The notes: generated by a model not told the origin, from the sequence alone. 34,323 bases of DNA from Pseudothioclava arenosa (GCF_002358085.1 NZ_NTJD01000013.1:1-34323), one strand, 5' to 3'; positions 7,181-16,220 are shown, numbered from the stretch's first letter. Made by a program: numbers and translations.

Positions 7181-7902
7181 TCATGCTGCGAGCCCGGCGA
7201 AGATCTGAAAAGCCGACATGCTATCGGTTGGGATCTGCCCCTTTCGGATCATGTGCGCGGTCTCGATACCTGCGATGGTGGCGGCCGCCGAGTGGAAAGC
7301 CTTGAAGCCCATCATCGGGGCGGTGATCCGCTTGATGAAGCGGTGGTCCGGTTCAAGTATGTTATTCAAATATTTGACCTGTCGGATCTCGATGGTGCAC
7401 CCGCAGCCGGTGAATTTCAGGCTCACGTTCACCGCCTGTAGCCCTGCGAGGTTGGCGCCACTCTTGTCGATGACGATCCGATCCGGCACACCGTTCGTGC
7501 TGATTGCTCGCTTGAAGAACCGCCGTGCGGCGGCCAGATCGCGGCGCTCAGAGAGCATGAAATCAAGGGTTTGCCCATCCGCGGTCCACAGCCCGGTAGA
7601 GGTAGGTCCAGCGACCCTTCACCTTGATGTATCTCGTCCATCCGCCAAGAAGTGGCGGCTGGCCGCTTTCTCGCTTGCGCCCGGGCCGCGATCAGCGGCG
7701 CAAACTTCACCACCCAACGGTTCAGCGTGGCATGGTCGACCTTCACCCCGCGCTCTGTCATGATCTCCTCCAAGTCACGGTAGGAGACGGCGTAGCGGGG
7801 GTAGAAGAAAACCGCGTGCAGGATCACGGACTTCGAATAATGCACGCCCTTGAACTCGATCACGCCAACCGCCTCTTGCCAACTCCCTGACAACGCGAAC
7901 AT
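7181..7902 (-). pseudogene. IS6-family transposase, two frameshifts
   Basis: The N-terminal part (from about 7902) reads FKGVHYSKSVILHAVFFYPRY and YRDLEEIMTERGV, then SWRMDE, all typical of IS6 transposases including the first catalytic Asp. Near 7632 two bases appear to be missing: the expected DETYIKVKGRW continues only in another frame. Near 7580 one base is extra: the expected VDRDGQTLDFMLSERRD resumes only after a further frame change. The C-terminal part (7181 to about 7565) then keeps the DKSGAN and IRQVKYLNNILEPDHRFIK region with the remaining DDE residues. Full IS6 transposases are about 235 residues, and the pieces together cover that. The gene cannot make active enzyme without two frame changes. 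Confidence 0.9.
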
Positions 7903-7923
7903 ATCACGCGCGCTCAGAAAGTC

Positions 7924-7942
7924 GAAAGTTTGCGACAGTACC
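7924..7942 (-). repeat. IS6 terminal inverted repeat, transposase 5' side
   Basis: Read on the minus strand from 7942 this is ggtactgtcgcaaactttc, the partner of the repeat at 7128-7146. Confidence 0.8.
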
Positions 7943-8140
7943 CCCAGACGGCGTATCCGATGACACTCTTCGGAAACCGAAAGCCTTTGATCCGCGACAA
8001 ATCTTCGATGTTCAACATGGACCTGAACTACCCGGACGCTGCGACGTCAGCAACCTGACAAAGCCCGCGGTTGGCGTGGCCGAGCGATTGCATCGTGCAA
8101 GGCCCTCAGGCCGTCACGAAATCTTCACTGGTAAATTCGA

Positions 8141-8164
8141 ATATTTCCGATATTCCGGAAATAT
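8141..8164. promoter_or_regulatory. Operator-like palindrome over the arsR-arsC start
   Basis: ATATTTCC (8141-8148) and GGAAATAT (8157-8164) form a perfect 8-bp inverted repeat with an 8-bp spacer; an inner TTCCG/CGGAA pair adds further symmetry. ArsR repressors bind such AT-rich dyads in their own promoter, so this is the likely site of self-repression, released by arsenite. The right half includes the first two bases of the ATG at 8163. The 198 bp to the left (7943-8140) up to the IS6 end hold no gene that I can support. Confidence 0.6.
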
Positions 8165-9005
8165 GGAACAAAGCCTCGCCACTCAAGCTTTTGCCACGCT
8201 TGGCCACCCCGGTCGTCTTGCCGTTTTCCGGCTGCTGATGCGCTTTGCTCCGCAGGGCGCGCGTCCGACCGAGATCGCCGAGGCGCTGGAGCTGCGGCAG
8301 AACACGCTGTCGCATTACCTGTCGGATCTGGCCAAAGCCGGCTTGGTGAAGGCGGATCGACAGGGGCGTTCGCTGATCTATTCGGTCGATCTTCACACCA
8401 CCGAGATGTTGATCGGCTATCTCGCGCTCGATATTGGCCGCGCCCGGCCCGATCTGATGGGCTCTTTGCGGTCGCTTCCCGAGGAGGGCCCTGACATGAC
8501 GGGCAAGACCTATAACGTTCTCTTCATCTGCTCTGGAAACTCCGCGCGCTCGCTCTTTGCCGAGGCGCTGTTGCGGGATTTGGGCGGCGGGCGGTTCAAC
8601 GCCTATTCCGCCGGAACGACCCCCGGCGCAGGGCCGAATCCGCATGCGATCGAGGTCCTGCAACGCAATCACCACGACACCGCCGATCTGCACTCCAAGA
8701 GCATCTTGCAGTTTCAGGCGCCGGATGCGCCGGTGATGGATTTCGTCTTTACCGTTTGCGACACGGCGGCGGCCGAAGAATGCCCGCCCTGGCCCGGCCA
8801 GCCGATTACCGGCCACTGGGGTCTGCCCGATCCGGTGAAGGCGACGGGCAGCGATGCGGAAAAGGCGCTGGTTTTTGCAACGACCTATGGCGCGCTGCGC
8901 CGCCGGATCGCGGCTTTCGTCGAATTGCCCTTTGCCAGCCTCGACCGGCTGTCCCTTCAATCCCATGTCGATGCGATCGGCATGGACGCCCAACAGAAAG
9001 ACTGA
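8163..9005 (+). CDS. ArsR-ArsC fusion: arsenic repressor plus arsenate reductase
   Basis: The 280-residue protein joins two domains. Residues about 5-85 are an ArsR-type winged helix (FATLGHPGRLAVFRLL, then TEIAEALELRQNTLSHYLSDLAKAG). Residues about 116-265 are a low-molecular-weight tyrosine-phosphatase-fold arsenate reductase: P-loop CSGNSARS with Cys123 and Arg129, Cys199 and Cys207 as likely relay cysteines as in thioredoxin-coupled ArsC, and LPDP with Asp223. The reductase turns As(V) into As(III), which the repressor half or a partner may sense. No classic arsenite-binding CVC is seen in the DNA-recognition helix, so the sensing cysteines are unclear. The ATG at 8163 gives the usual family N-terminus but has no good ribosome site and lies in the operator, so leaderless translation is possible. 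GAPDH starts 3 bp after the stop, as in an operon. Confidence 0.85.
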   Translation: MEQSLATQAFATLGHPGRLAVFRLLMRFAPQGARPTEIAEALELRQNTLSHYLSDLAKAGLVKADRQGRSLIYSVDLHTTEMLIGYLALDIGRARPDLMGSLRSLPEEGPDMTGKTYNVLFICSGNSARSLFAEALLRDLGGGRFNAYSAGTTPGAGPNPHAIEVLQRNHHDTADLHSKSILQFQAPDAPVMDFVFTVCDTAAAEECPPWPGQPITGHWGLPDPVKATGSDAEKALVFATTYGALRRRIAAFVELPFASLDRLSLQSHVDAIGMDAQQKD

Positions 9006-9008
9006 CCC

Positions 9009-10019
9009 ATGCCCCGTATTGCCCTGAATGGCCTTGGCCGCATCGGAAAACTGGTGCTGCGCGACCTGATCGACACTGATCCGAGCTGTGAGATCGTGCT
9101 TTTGAACGACATCTCGGGCGACCCCGAGCAGCACGCGCTCTTGCTGGAGTTCGACTCGGTTCACGGCCGCTGGCCCGCGCAGATCGGCCACGAGCCCGAC
9201 GCGCTCACGATCAACGGGCGCCGGATGCGGCTGACGCAGGAAAAGCGCATCGAGGATCTGCCGCTGGCCGAGCTGGGCGTCGATCTGGTGATCGACTGCA
9301 CTGGCGTCTTCAAGGCCGAGGCCAAGATCGCGCCCTATTTCGACGCGGGCGTGAAAAAGGTCGTGGTCTCGGCGCCGGTCAAGGATGGCGGTGCGCTGAA
9401 CATCGTCTACGGCATCAATCACGATCTGTACGACGGCTCGCAGAAGCTTGTGACGGCGGCGAGCTGCACGACGAATTGCCTCGCGCCTGTGGTCAAGGTG
9501 ATCCACGAGAACCTGCGCATCAAGCACGGCTCGATCACCACGATCCATGACGTGACCAACACCCAGACCATCGTCGACCGCCCCGCGAAGGACATGCGGC
9601 GTGCGCGCTCGGCGCTGATGAACCTGATCCCGACGACGACCGGCTCGGCCACGGCGATCACGCTGATCTACCCCGAGCTGAAGGGGCGGCTGAATGGCCA
9701 TGCGGTGCGCGTGCCGCTCTTGAATGCCTCGATCACCGACTGCGTTTTCGAGGTCGAGCGCGAGACCAGCGCCGAAGAGGTGAACGCGCTGTTCGAGGCG
9801 GCCGCCAGCGGCCCGCTCAAGGGCATTCTGGGCTATGAAACCCGCCCGCTTGTCTCGTGCGATTACACCAACGACAGCCGCTCTTCGATCGTGGATGCGC
9901 GCTCGACGATGGTGATCAACGGCACGCAGGTGAAGATCTACGCCTGGTACGACAACGAGTGGGGCTATGCCTGCCGCCTGGGCGATATCGCGCGGATGAT
10001 TGCGGGGTCGCTCGCATGA
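9009..10019 (+). CDS. Glyceraldehyde-3-phosphate dehydrogenase of the ars operon
   Basis: The product is a full-length 336-residue GAPDH. It has the NAD-binding start [14 protein letters not shown] (7-20), the active-site SCTTNCLAP with Cys153, the catalytic His180, and the late [11 protein letters not shown] typical of type I GAPDH. In ars operons this enzyme uses arsenate in place of phosphate to make the unstable 1-arseno-3-phosphoglycerate, which ArsJ exports. This role is known for the gapdh-arsJ pair and is inferred here from the gene order. The gene is 3 bp from the ArsR-ArsC fusion and overlaps arsJ by ATGA, so it belongs to this operon and is probably not the main glycolytic or gluconeogenic copy. 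Confidence 0.92.
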   Translation: MPRIALNGLGRIGKLVLRDLIDTDPSCEIVLLNDISGDPEQHALLLEFDSVHGRWPAQIGHEPDALTINGRRMRLTQEKRIEDLPLAELGVDLVIDCTGVFKAEAKIAPYFDAGVKKVVVSAPVKDGGALNIVYGINHDLYDGSQKLVTAASCTTNCLAPVVKVIHENLRIKHGSITTIHDVTNTQTIVDRPAKDMRRARSALMNLIPTTTGSATAITLIYPELKGRLNGHAVRVPLLNASITDCVFEVERETSAEEVNALFEAAASGPLKGILGYETRPLVSCDYTNDSRSSIVDARSTMVINGTQVKIYAWYDNEWGYACRLGDIARMIAGSLA

Positions 10020-11257
10020 CCACGGAAAATCCGCTGCGCGCCTATGCGGCGGTGACGGCGGCCTATTGGGCCTTCATGCTGTCGGATGGCGCGCTGCGGA
10101 TGCTGGTGCTGTTGCATTTCAACGGGCTGGGGTTTTCGCCGATCGAGCTGGCCTGGCTGTTCCTGCTTTATGAGATTGCGGGGATCGTGACGAACCTTGC
10201 CGCCGGCTGGCTGGCGGCGCGCTTTGGTCTGGCGGCGACGCTTTATGGCGGGCTGGCCTTGCAGATCAGCGCCCTCGTCGCGCTGGCGGGGATGGACCCG
10301 GGCTGGGGCGTGACGGTTTCGGTGATCTATGTGATGGCGGTGCAGGGCGCTTCGGGCGTGGCCAAGGATCTGGCCAAGATGTCCTCGAAATCGGCAGTCA
10401 AGCTTTTGGCGCCCAAGGGCGATGGCGCGCTGTTTCGCTGGGTCGCGGTGCTGACCGGTTCCAAGAACGCGGTCAAGGGCGCGGGGTTTTTCGTGGGGGC
10501 GGCGGCGCTCGGGCTGTTCGGGTTTCGGGCCTCGCTCTGGGGGATGGCGACGCTGCTGGCGGCAATCTTGCTGGCGGTGATGCTGTTCCTGCCCAAGGGC
10601 CTGCCGACGGGCAAGAAGGGCACGAAATTCGCCGCGATCTTTTCGCGCGATCCGCGGATCAACGGGTTGTCGCTGGCGCGGATGTTCCTGTTTGGCGCGC
10701 GTGATGTCTGGTTCGTCGTGGGCCTGCCGATCTATTTCCACGCGGTGCTGTCGGATGGCACGCCCGAGGGAGGGCGCGAGGCGTTTTTCCTTGTCGGCGG
10801 GTTCATGGCGCTCTGGATCATCGGTTACGGCTTTGTGCAGGGCATGGCGCCGCGGCTGTTGCGGGCCGCGCGGGCGGAAGAAGCCCATGCCGCGCGGGCG
10901 GCGGCGCGCTGGGCGGGGCTGCTGACGCCGATCCCCTTCGGGCTGGCGGCGCTGGCGCTTCTGGCGGGGGCGCCCGCGCTGTGGCTGACGGTGGCGCTGG
11001 TCGCGGGGCTCTTGCTGTTCGGCTTTGTCTTTGCGCTGAACTCCTCACTGCATTCCTACCTGATCCTCGCCTTTTCCAGCGAAGACCGGGTGACGATGGA
11101 TGTGGGGTTTTACTACATGGCCAATGCGGCGGGGCGGCTTCTGGGGACGCTCCTGTCCGGGCTGAGCTATCAGGCGGGCGGGTTGCCGTTGTGCCTCGCG
11201 ACCGCCGGGGCGATGGCGCTGGCCAGCTGGCTCTCGATGCGTCGGCTCGCGCGCTGA
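10016..11257 (+). CDS. arsJ: ArsJ organoarsenical efflux permease (MFS)
   Basis: The ATG at 10016 overlaps the GAPDH stop (ATGA), giving 413 residues. The protein is strongly hydrophobic with about 11-12 predicted membrane spans and the layout of a major facilitator. It starts [27 protein letters not shown] and contains [15 protein letters not shown] after about residue 115, both features I associate with ArsJ. ArsJ sits in the inner membrane and exports 1-arseno-3-phosphoglycerate, which decays outside to arsenate, giving net arsenate efflux. Coupling to the upstream GAPDH strongly supports this. No separate arsenite pump (ArsB or Acr3) is seen in the window, so As(III) made by the fused ArsC would need a pump elsewhere. 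Confidence 0.9.
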   Translation: MTTENPLRAYAAVTAAYWAFMLSDGALRMLVLLHFNGLGFSPIELAWLFLLYEIAGIVTNLAAGWLAARFGLAATLYGGLALQISALVALAGMDPGWGVTVSVIYVMAVQGASGVAKDLAKMSSKSAVKLLAPKGDGALFRWVAVLTGSKNAVKGAGFFVGAAALGLFGFRASLWGMATLLAAILLAVMLFLPKGLPTGKKGTKFAAIFSRDPRINGLSLARMFLFGARDVWFVVGLPIYFHAVLSDGTPEGGREAFFLVGGFMALWIIGYGFVQGMAPRLLRAARAEEAHAARAAARWAGLLTPIPFGLAALALLAGAPALWLTVALVAGLLLFGFVFALNSSLHSYLILAFSSEDRVTMDVGFYYMANAAGRLLGTLLSGLSYQAGGLPLCLATAGAMALASWLSMRRLAR

Positions 11258-11372
11258 CGCCCAAGCGCCCGTTTAACAAGCCGAAACCACGCCGCCAGTT
11301 GGTCGTTGCGCGCGCATCGGGCAGACCCTAGGGTTTCGCCAACAGGCAATCCGTTCCCGCGAAAGACCGCTC
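11258..11372. promoter_or_regulatory. Gap before the rml operon, probable promoter region
   Basis: This 115-bp gap follows arsJ and precedes rmlC. It contains the perfect 10-bp palindrome ACCCTAGGGT at 11325-11334, notable because CTAG is usually rare in proteobacterial genomes. No clear -35/-10 pair or strong ribosome site is visible. Confidence 0.3.
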
Positions 11373-11933
11373 ATGGAGATCAGGCCGACGACGCTGCAAG
11401 GGGTCATGCTGCTGCGCCCGCGCCGGCATGAGGACGCGCGCGGCTGGTTCAGCGAAAGCTGGAGCGCGGGGGAAATGGCCGCGGCGGGGCTCGATCTGAA
11501 CTTCGTGCAAGACAATCATTCACTCTCGCACGCGGCAGGAACGCTGCGCGGGCTGCATTATCAGGCGCCGCCCCATGCGCAGGACAAGCTCGTGCGTTGC
11601 ACGCGTGGCGCGATCCTCGATGTGGCGGTGGATGCGCGGCGCGGCTCGCCGGGTTACGGGCGCTGGCTGGCCGAGCGGCTGAGCGCGGAAAACGGCTGGC
11701 AGATGCTGATCCCGAAAGGGTTCCTGCACGGGTTCCTCACGCTCGAGCCCGACACCGAGGTGCAGTACAAATGCACCGCGCCCTATGCGCCCGAGGCCGA
11801 TGGCGCGGTGCGCTGGGACAGCCTTGGCATCGACTGGGGGCAGGGTGGCGCGCCGATCCTCTCGCCGCGCGACGCAGACGCGCCCGGCTTCGATACTTGG
11901 CACTCGCCCTTCGTCTGGGAGGGTGCGCGATGA
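11373..11933 (+). CDS. rmlC: dTDP-4-dehydrorhamnose 3,5-epimerase
   Basis: The 186-residue product is normal in length for RmlC. It carries the cupin-fold motifs [10 protein letters not shown] (21-30), [18 protein letters not shown] (47-64) with the catalytic base His62, the [12 protein letters not shown] segment (113-124), and the active-site Tyr132 in the QYKC stretch. It epimerises C3 and C5 of dTDP-4-dehydro-6-deoxyglucose in the cytoplasm, the third step to dTDP-L-rhamnose. It is first in a compact rmlCBDA operon and its stop overlaps the rmlB start by ATGA. Confidence 0.95.
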   Translation: MEIRPTTLQGVMLLRPRRHEDARGWFSESWSAGEMAAAGLDLNFVQDNHSLSHAAGTLRGLHYQAPPHAQDKLVRCTRGAILDVAVDARRGSPGYGRWLAERLSAENGWQMLIPKGFLHGFLTLEPDTEVQYKCTAPYAPEADGAVRWDSLGIDWGQGGAPILSPRDADAPGFDTWHSPFVWEGAR

Positions 11934-12970
11934 AGATCCTGATCACTGGCGGTGCGGGGTTCATCGGCTCGGCCGTGGTGCGGCTGGCACTGGCGCGCGG
12001 GTATCGGGTAGTGAACCTCGATGCCCTGACCTATGCGGGCAACCTTGCGAACCTCGATGATATTGCTGCCGATCCCGGCTATCGCTTCGTGCAGGCCGAC
12101 ATCCGGGATCGCGCCGCGCTGGCCCGCGTGTTTGCCGAAGAGGTGCCCGGCGCGGTGATGCATCTGGCCGCCGAAAGCCATGTCGATCGCTCGATCGACG
12201 GGCCTGCGGCCTTCGTGGAAACGAACCTTGTCGGCACGTTCAACCTGCTTGAGGCCGCGCGCGCCCATTGGCAGGGCGTCGGCCGGCCCGAGGCATTTCG
12301 CTTCCATCACATCTCGACCGACGAGGTGTTCGGCGCGCTCGGCCCCGAGGGGCGGTTCACCGAGGATACGGGCTATGACCCGCGCTCGCCCTATTCCGCG
12401 ACCAAGGCGGGGTCCGACCATCTCGTGCGGGCCTGGGGCGCGACCTATGGTCTGCCGGTCGTGCTCAGCAACAGCTCGAACAATTACGGGCCGCGCCAGT
12501 TTCCCGAAAAGCTGATCCCGGTGGTGATCCTGAATGCGCTCGCGGGGCGGCCGATCCCGGTTTACGGCGACGGCGCGGACACGCGCGACTGGCTTTTCGT
12601 CGAGGATCACGCCGAGGCGCTCTTGCAGGTGCTGGAACGCGGGGAGCCCGGGCGCAGCTACAACATCGGCGCCGAGGCTGAGCTGCGCAATATCGACCTC
12701 GTGCGGTTTCTCTGCGCCGAGCTGGACCGCCTGTGCCCCGAGGCCGCGCCGCATGATCGGCTGATCGCCTTTGTCCCGGATCGCCCCGGCCATGACCGGC
12801 GCTATGCGATCGACCCCGGCCGGATCGCGGCGGAACTGGGCTGGCGCCCCTCGGTCAGCGTCGAGGAGGGGTTGCGCCGCACCCTGCGCTGGTATCTGGA
12901 CAACGAGGATTGGTGGCGCCCGCTGTTGCAGCGCGACGGCGTCGGGCGGCGGCTGGGGGCGGGGGCATGA
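11930..12970 (+). CDS. rmlB: dTDP-glucose 4,6-dehydratase
   Basis: The start is the ATG overlapping the rmlC stop; the longer open frame upstream only shadows rmlC. The 346-residue extended SDR has the NAD motif GGAGFIGS (7-14), the DALTYAGN stretch of RmlB (31-38), the catalytic Thr-Asp-Glu at 130-132 in HISTDEVFG, and YSATK with Tyr155 and Lys159. It turns dTDP-glucose into dTDP-4-dehydro-6-deoxyglucose. It overlaps rmlD by ATGA at its 3' end. The match to the family is complete over the full length. Confidence 0.95.
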   Translation: MKILITGGAGFIGSAVVRLALARGYRVVNLDALTYAGNLANLDDIAADPGYRFVQADIRDRAALARVFAEEVPGAVMHLAAESHVDRSIDGPAAFVETNLVGTFNLLEAARAHWQGVGRPEAFRFHHISTDEVFGALGPEGRFTEDTGYDPRSPYSATKAGSDHLVRAWGATYGLPVVLSNSSNNYGPRQFPEKLIPVVILNALAGRPIPVYGDGADTRDWLFVEDHAEALLQVLERGEPGRSYNIGAEAELRNIDLVRFLCAELDRLCPEAAPHDRLIAFVPDRPGHDRRYAIDPGRIAAELGWRPSVSVEEGLRRTLRWYLDNEDWWRPLLQRDGVGRRLGAGA

Positions 12971-13821
12971 GGCTTCTGGTCTTTGGTAGCACCGGGCAGG
13001 TCGCGCGCGAATTGCGGCAACTCGCGCCCGAGGCCCGGTTTCTGGGCCGCGCCGAGGCTGACCTCGAAGATCCGGCGGCCTGTGCGGCTGCGATCACGGC
13101 GTTTCGCCCCGAGATGGTGATCAACGCGGCGGCTTTCACGGCGGTGGATCTGGCCGAGGATGACCCGGCGCGCACCCACCGCATGAACGCCGAAGCTCCC
13201 GCCGCGATGGCCCGTGCGGCGGTGGCGCTGGGCGCGGGGTTTGTGCATATTTCCAGCGATTACGTCTTTGATGGCGCAGGCGTTGCGCCGCATCAGCCCG
13301 GCGATCCGGTCGCGCCGCTGAATGTCTATGGCGCCTCGAAAGCGGCGGGCGAAGCGGGCGTGCGGGCCGCGGGCGGCGCCCATATCATCTTGCGCACGAG
13401 CTGGGTGTTTTCGGCGCGCCCGCCGAATTTCGTCACCACGATGCTGCGCCTCTCACAAGACCGGCCCGACCTTTTGGTGGTCGAGGACCAGATCGGCGGG
13501 CCGACCCCGGCGCGTGCCCTGGCCGAGGCGCTCTTGCAGATCGCGCGGGCGCTGAGGGCCGACCCCGGCACCTCGGGCACCTATCATTTCGCGGGTGCGC
13601 CCGATGTCTCATGGGCCGATTTCGCGCGCGAGATCCTGCGTCAGGCCGGGCGCGTGACGCAGGTGCATGGCATCGGATCAGACGACTACCCGGTCGCCGC
13701 CCGCCGCCCGCTGAATTCGCGGCTCGACTGCACCCGCACCGAGGCGGTGTTCGGCATCAAGCGGCCCGACTGGCGCGCCGCGCTGGGCACCGTGCTGAGG
13801 GAACTGGAGGAGGCGACATGA
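12967..13821 (+). CDS. rmlD: dTDP-4-dehydrorhamnose reductase
   Basis: The ATG at 12967 overlaps the rmlB stop and gives 284 residues. Motifs of RmlD are present: GSTGQVA near the N-terminus (7-13), [14 protein letters not shown] (53-66), SSDYVFDG (96-103) and YGASKAAGE with catalytic Tyr121 and Lys125. The enzyme reduces dTDP-4-dehydro-L-rhamnose to dTDP-L-rhamnose with NAD(P)H. It overlaps rmlA by ATGA. Confidence 0.95.
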   Translation: MRLLVFGSTGQVARELRQLAPEARFLGRAEADLEDPAACAAAITAFRPEMVINAAAFTAVDLAEDDPARTHRMNAEAPAAMARAAVALGAGFVHISSDYVFDGAGVAPHQPGDPVAPLNVYGASKAAGEAGVRAAGGAHIILRTSWVFSARPPNFVTTMLRLSQDRPDLLVVEDQIGGPTPARALAEALLQIARALRADPGTSGTYHFAGAPDVSWADFAREILRQAGRVTQVHGIGSDDYPVAARRPLNSRLDCTRTEAVFGIKRPDWRAALGTVLRELEEAT

Positions 13822-14687
13822 CGCGCAAGGGCATCATTCTGGCCGGTGGCACCGGCTCGCGGCTGTACCCGATCACGATGGGGGCCTCGAAACAGCTTTT
13901 GCCGATCTATGACAAGCCGATGATCTATTATCCGCTGAGCGTGCTGATGCTGGCCGGCATTCGCGAGATTGCGATCATCACCACCCCCGAAGATCAGCCG
14001 CAATTCCGTCGCCTGCTGGGGGATGGGTCGCAATGGGGGCTGAGCTTTGCCTTCATCGAACAGCCGCGCCCCGAGGGCCTCGCGCAGGCCTATCTGCTGG
14101 CGCGCGATTTTCTGGCCGGGGCGCCCTCGGCGATGGTTCTTGGGGACAACATCTTCTTCGGCCATGGCCTGACCGAGGTTCTCGCGGCGGCGATGGCGCG
14201 GCCCGAGGGTACGATCTTTGGCTACCGGGTCTCGGACCCCGAGCGCTACGGTGTGTTGGAATTCGACCCCGATGGGCGCGCCCGGGCGATCGTTGAAAAG
14301 CCCGCGGCGCCGCCCTCGCGCTATGCGGTGACGGGGCTTTATTTCCTTGACGGAGCGGCGCCCGAGCGGGCCGCCGAAATCCGCCCTTCGGCGCGCGGCG
14401 AGCTTGAGATTGCCGATCTGCTCTCGGGCTATCTTGCCGAGGGTGCGCTGACAGTCGAGATCATGGGCCGCGGCTATGCCTGGCTCGATACCGGCACGCA
14501 GGGCAGCCTGCTGGATGCCGGGAATTTCGTGCGGACCTTGCAACAGCGGCAAGGGTTGCAGACCGGCTGCCCCGAAGAAATCGCCTATCGTGCTAGCTGG
14601 ATTGATCGCAATCAACTTTTCGCCTTATGCGAGTGTCATGGTCAAAGCGCCTATGCGCAGCACCTTCAGGAGCTTTTGCGCGATTAA
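13818..14687 (+). CDS. rmlA: Glucose-1-phosphate thymidylyltransferase
   Basis: The 289-residue product starts at the ATG overlapping rmlD. It has the nucleotide-binding signature GGTGSRLYP (10-18) followed by SKQLLPIYDKPMIYYPL (24-40), the LGDN of the metal site (Asp110 and Asn111) and EKP at 159-161. It joins glucose-1-phosphate and dTTP to make dTDP-glucose, the first step of rhamnose donor synthesis. It closes the rml operon; an AT-rich gap of 66 bp follows. Confidence 0.95.
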   Translation: MTRKGIILAGGTGSRLYPITMGASKQLLPIYDKPMIYYPLSVLMLAGIREIAIITTPEDQPQFRRLLGDGSQWGLSFAFIEQPRPEGLAQAYLLARDFLAGAPSAMVLGDNIFFGHGLTEVLAAAMARPEGTIFGYRVSDPERYGVLEFDPDGRARAIVEKPAAPPSRYAVTGLYFLDGAAPERAAEIRPSARGELEIADLLSGYLAEGALTVEIMGRGYAWLDTGTQGSLLDAGNFVRTLQQRQGLQTGCPEEIAYRASWIDRNQLFALCECHGQSAYAQHLQELLRD

Positions 14688-14753
14688 GGCGTAACGAAAG
14701 CTATTTTCTAATATAAAATTAGTTAGTATGAGGTCGCAGCCGGCAATTTCTCT
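14688..14753. promoter_or_regulatory. AT-rich gap with small hairpin, possible internal promoter
   Basis: Between rmlA and the next gene about 35 bases (14695-14730) are strongly A+T-rich in a GC-rich surrounding. CTAAT/ATTAG form a small dyad around ATAAA. Such islands often hold promoters or sites for nucleoid proteins. No consensus boxes are clear. Confidence 0.4.
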
Positions 14754-16220
14754 GTGCCGGATGCGAAGCCTTTTGGCCTGTCTCGAAAGATTTTCGGAAT
14801 GGATGAATCCTGGAAACCTATCGTTATAGTTGTAAATTCCGATGCGAAATCCGCGTCTTTTCTATCGGCTATCGCGCAAGTCGCGGTGATCGGGGCCGAC
14901 GATCGGACGTTTTGCGATCTGGAGGGCAACCTGATCGGCCCGGCGCAGGGCCTGCCCGGAGATGTTCTTTGCTTTCTGGCGCTTTCGCGCTCCGCGCTTG
15001 AGGCCCACGCCATTGCCGATCGACTCTGGCGGGTCGAGTTTGGTGTGGCCGATGGGCTGGATCTGGAAGACCACACGCGTGCGCGAAACCGCGAGGCCGA
15101 GGTGTTTGCGGCGATTGCGCGGCGGCTGTCTTCGCAGCTTCGGCGCAGCCATGCGGGCAAGACCCGGCTGATGCGCGAAGTGGCGCTGCTGCGGCGCGAC
15201 CACGACAATATGCAAGGCGCCTTCGCGAGCCTTGAGGCCTATTTCCACCGGATCGTTCGCTCGGAGCGTAGCCTGACGATGACGCTTTCGCCCGATCCGG
15301 GCCTGCCCGCGCTGAGCCTGCGCCCGGGCGACGAGATCGAACAGCGCCTGCCCGCAGACAGCCCCGGCCTGAGCGATATCGGCATTTGTCTGCGGTCTGC
15401 GCCGGTATCGGGCGCGGGCAGCCTGCGGGTGACGCTGGAACTGTTGGAAGATGGTGAGGCGGTGGCGGACTGGGTGATCCCGGCACATCAGTTGACCGAG
15501 GGTTGGCTGCGGCTGTCGCTGGCGCGCGCGCTGGGCCCCGATCCGCAAACGGCGGTGCTGCGGCTGGTTTGGGAGGGCGAAAGCGAGTTGCGCCTGATGC
15601 CTTCGATGCCGCACCCGGACCCGCGCTTCACGCCGCGATCCGGTGCGCCGATGCTGGCGCTGCGGCTCTGGAAATTCGTGCCGGGCACGCAGGCGGCCCT
15701 GCCGGTCGATGGCCATCCGGCGCAGCTGGCGCCGATGCCGGATGAATGGAATATCGGGCTCTCGGCGCTGCGCCGGGCGCAGAATGCCTCGCCCGAGCCG
15801 GGCGCGGTCGAGTTCTCGGATCTGCGCACGGGGCTTTTCGTGCGCCCGAAAAGCGAGGCGGTGGCCGCGGCGCGCATTGATGGGGCAGGGCGGCCGGGTA
15901 TGGTGCATATTTTCGGCGGTGTGAAGACTGAGCAGGAAGCCGGGCCCGAGGTCGAATATGCCTATGCGCTGGCCCCGGCGAACGCGCGCAAACGGGTTGC
16001 TTCACACCTGCCGCAGTTCGATCAGGGGCGGGTCTCGGACTGGCTGCGCCTGCCGCCGAATGAATGGCGCGAGTTGCACCTGTTCCTCGACCAGCCGCTT
16101 GCCGAGCCGCATGATCTCTATTTGCTCAGCCGCGTCGCGGGCAAAAGTGTGGCGCCCGCTCCGGTCGAGGCCTGCTTCTTCCGCATGATCGGCAAAACCG
16201 CGAAGGTGGCCGCGGAATGA
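14754..16220 (+). CDS. Glycan-cluster protein of unknown function (possibly DUF6212)
   Basis: The frame from the GTG at 14754 gives 488 residues; an ATG at 14799 (473 residues) is an equally good start, since neither has a strong ribosome site. There is no signal peptide or membrane span, so it is probably cytoplasmic. Residues about 20-110 look like an alpha/beta segment (IVIVVNSDAKSASFLSAI, then VLCFLALS). Residues about 110-170 are helical and rich in Arg (RNREAEVFAAIARRLSSQLRRS). The rest seems to consist of beta-rich domains with W/L/P patterns like carbohydrate-binding modules. I think it belongs to a family labelled DUF6212 in Rhodobacteraceae, but I cannot verify this. It overlaps the next gene, a large glycosyltransferase, by ATGA, so the two are probably made together and may act together in glycan assembly. 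Confidence 0.6.
   Translation: MPDAKPFGLSRKIFGMDESWKPIVIVVNSDAKSASFLSAIAQVAVIGADDRTFCDLEGNLIGPAQGLPGDVLCFLALSRSALEAHAIADRLWRVEFGVADGLDLEDHTRARNREAEVFAAIARRLSSQLRRSHAGKTRLMREVALLRRDHDNMQGAFASLEAYFHRIVRSERSLTMTLSPDPGLPALSLRPGDEIEQRLPADSPGLSDIGICLRSAPVSGAGSLRVTLELLEDGEAVADWVIPAHQLTEGWLRLSLARALGPDPQTAVLRLVWEGESELRLMPSMPHPDPRFTPRSGAPMLALRLWKFVPGTQAALPVDGHPAQLAPMPDEWNIGLSALRRAQNASPEPGAVEFSDLRTGLFVRPKSEAVAAARIDGAGRPGMVHIFGGVKTEQEAGPEVEYAYALAPANARKRVASHLPQFDQGRVSDWLRLPPNEWRELHLFLDQPLAEPHDLYLLSRVAGKSVAPAPVEACFFRMIGKTAKVAAE

Larger units (their letters stand above)
7128..7942 (-). mobile_element. IS6-family insertion sequence, decayed
   Basis: The element is 815 bp, bounded by inverted repeats that start GGTTCCGTCGCAAAG at 7128 and, on the other strand, GGTACTGTCGCAAAC from 7942. 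This is the G-G-[T/C]-x-C-x-G-T-x-GCAAA terminus of the IS6 family, and the length fits (about 0.8 kb). Inside is a single minus-strand transposase with two frameshifts. The 8 bases outside each end (gagtaatc and cccagacg) do not match, so no target duplication remains. That suggests an old copy or one rearranged by recombination between IS copies. Confidence 0.85.

Noticed and set aside
7120-7950. 8-bp target duplication around the IS6 element
   Set aside because: The flanks gagtaatc and cccagacg do not match.
8106-9701. A 531-codon minus-strand frame opposite the ArsR-ArsC fusion and GAPDH
   Set aside because: The plus-strand genes have full catalytic motifs; the antisense product has the same low-complexity Arg/Asp/Gln pattern as other shadows.
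14862-15908. A 348-codon minus-strand frame opposite the unknown glycan-cluster gene
   Set aside because: The plus frame is coupled to the next gene and has balanced composition, while the minus product is Arg/Gln-rich shadow sequence.
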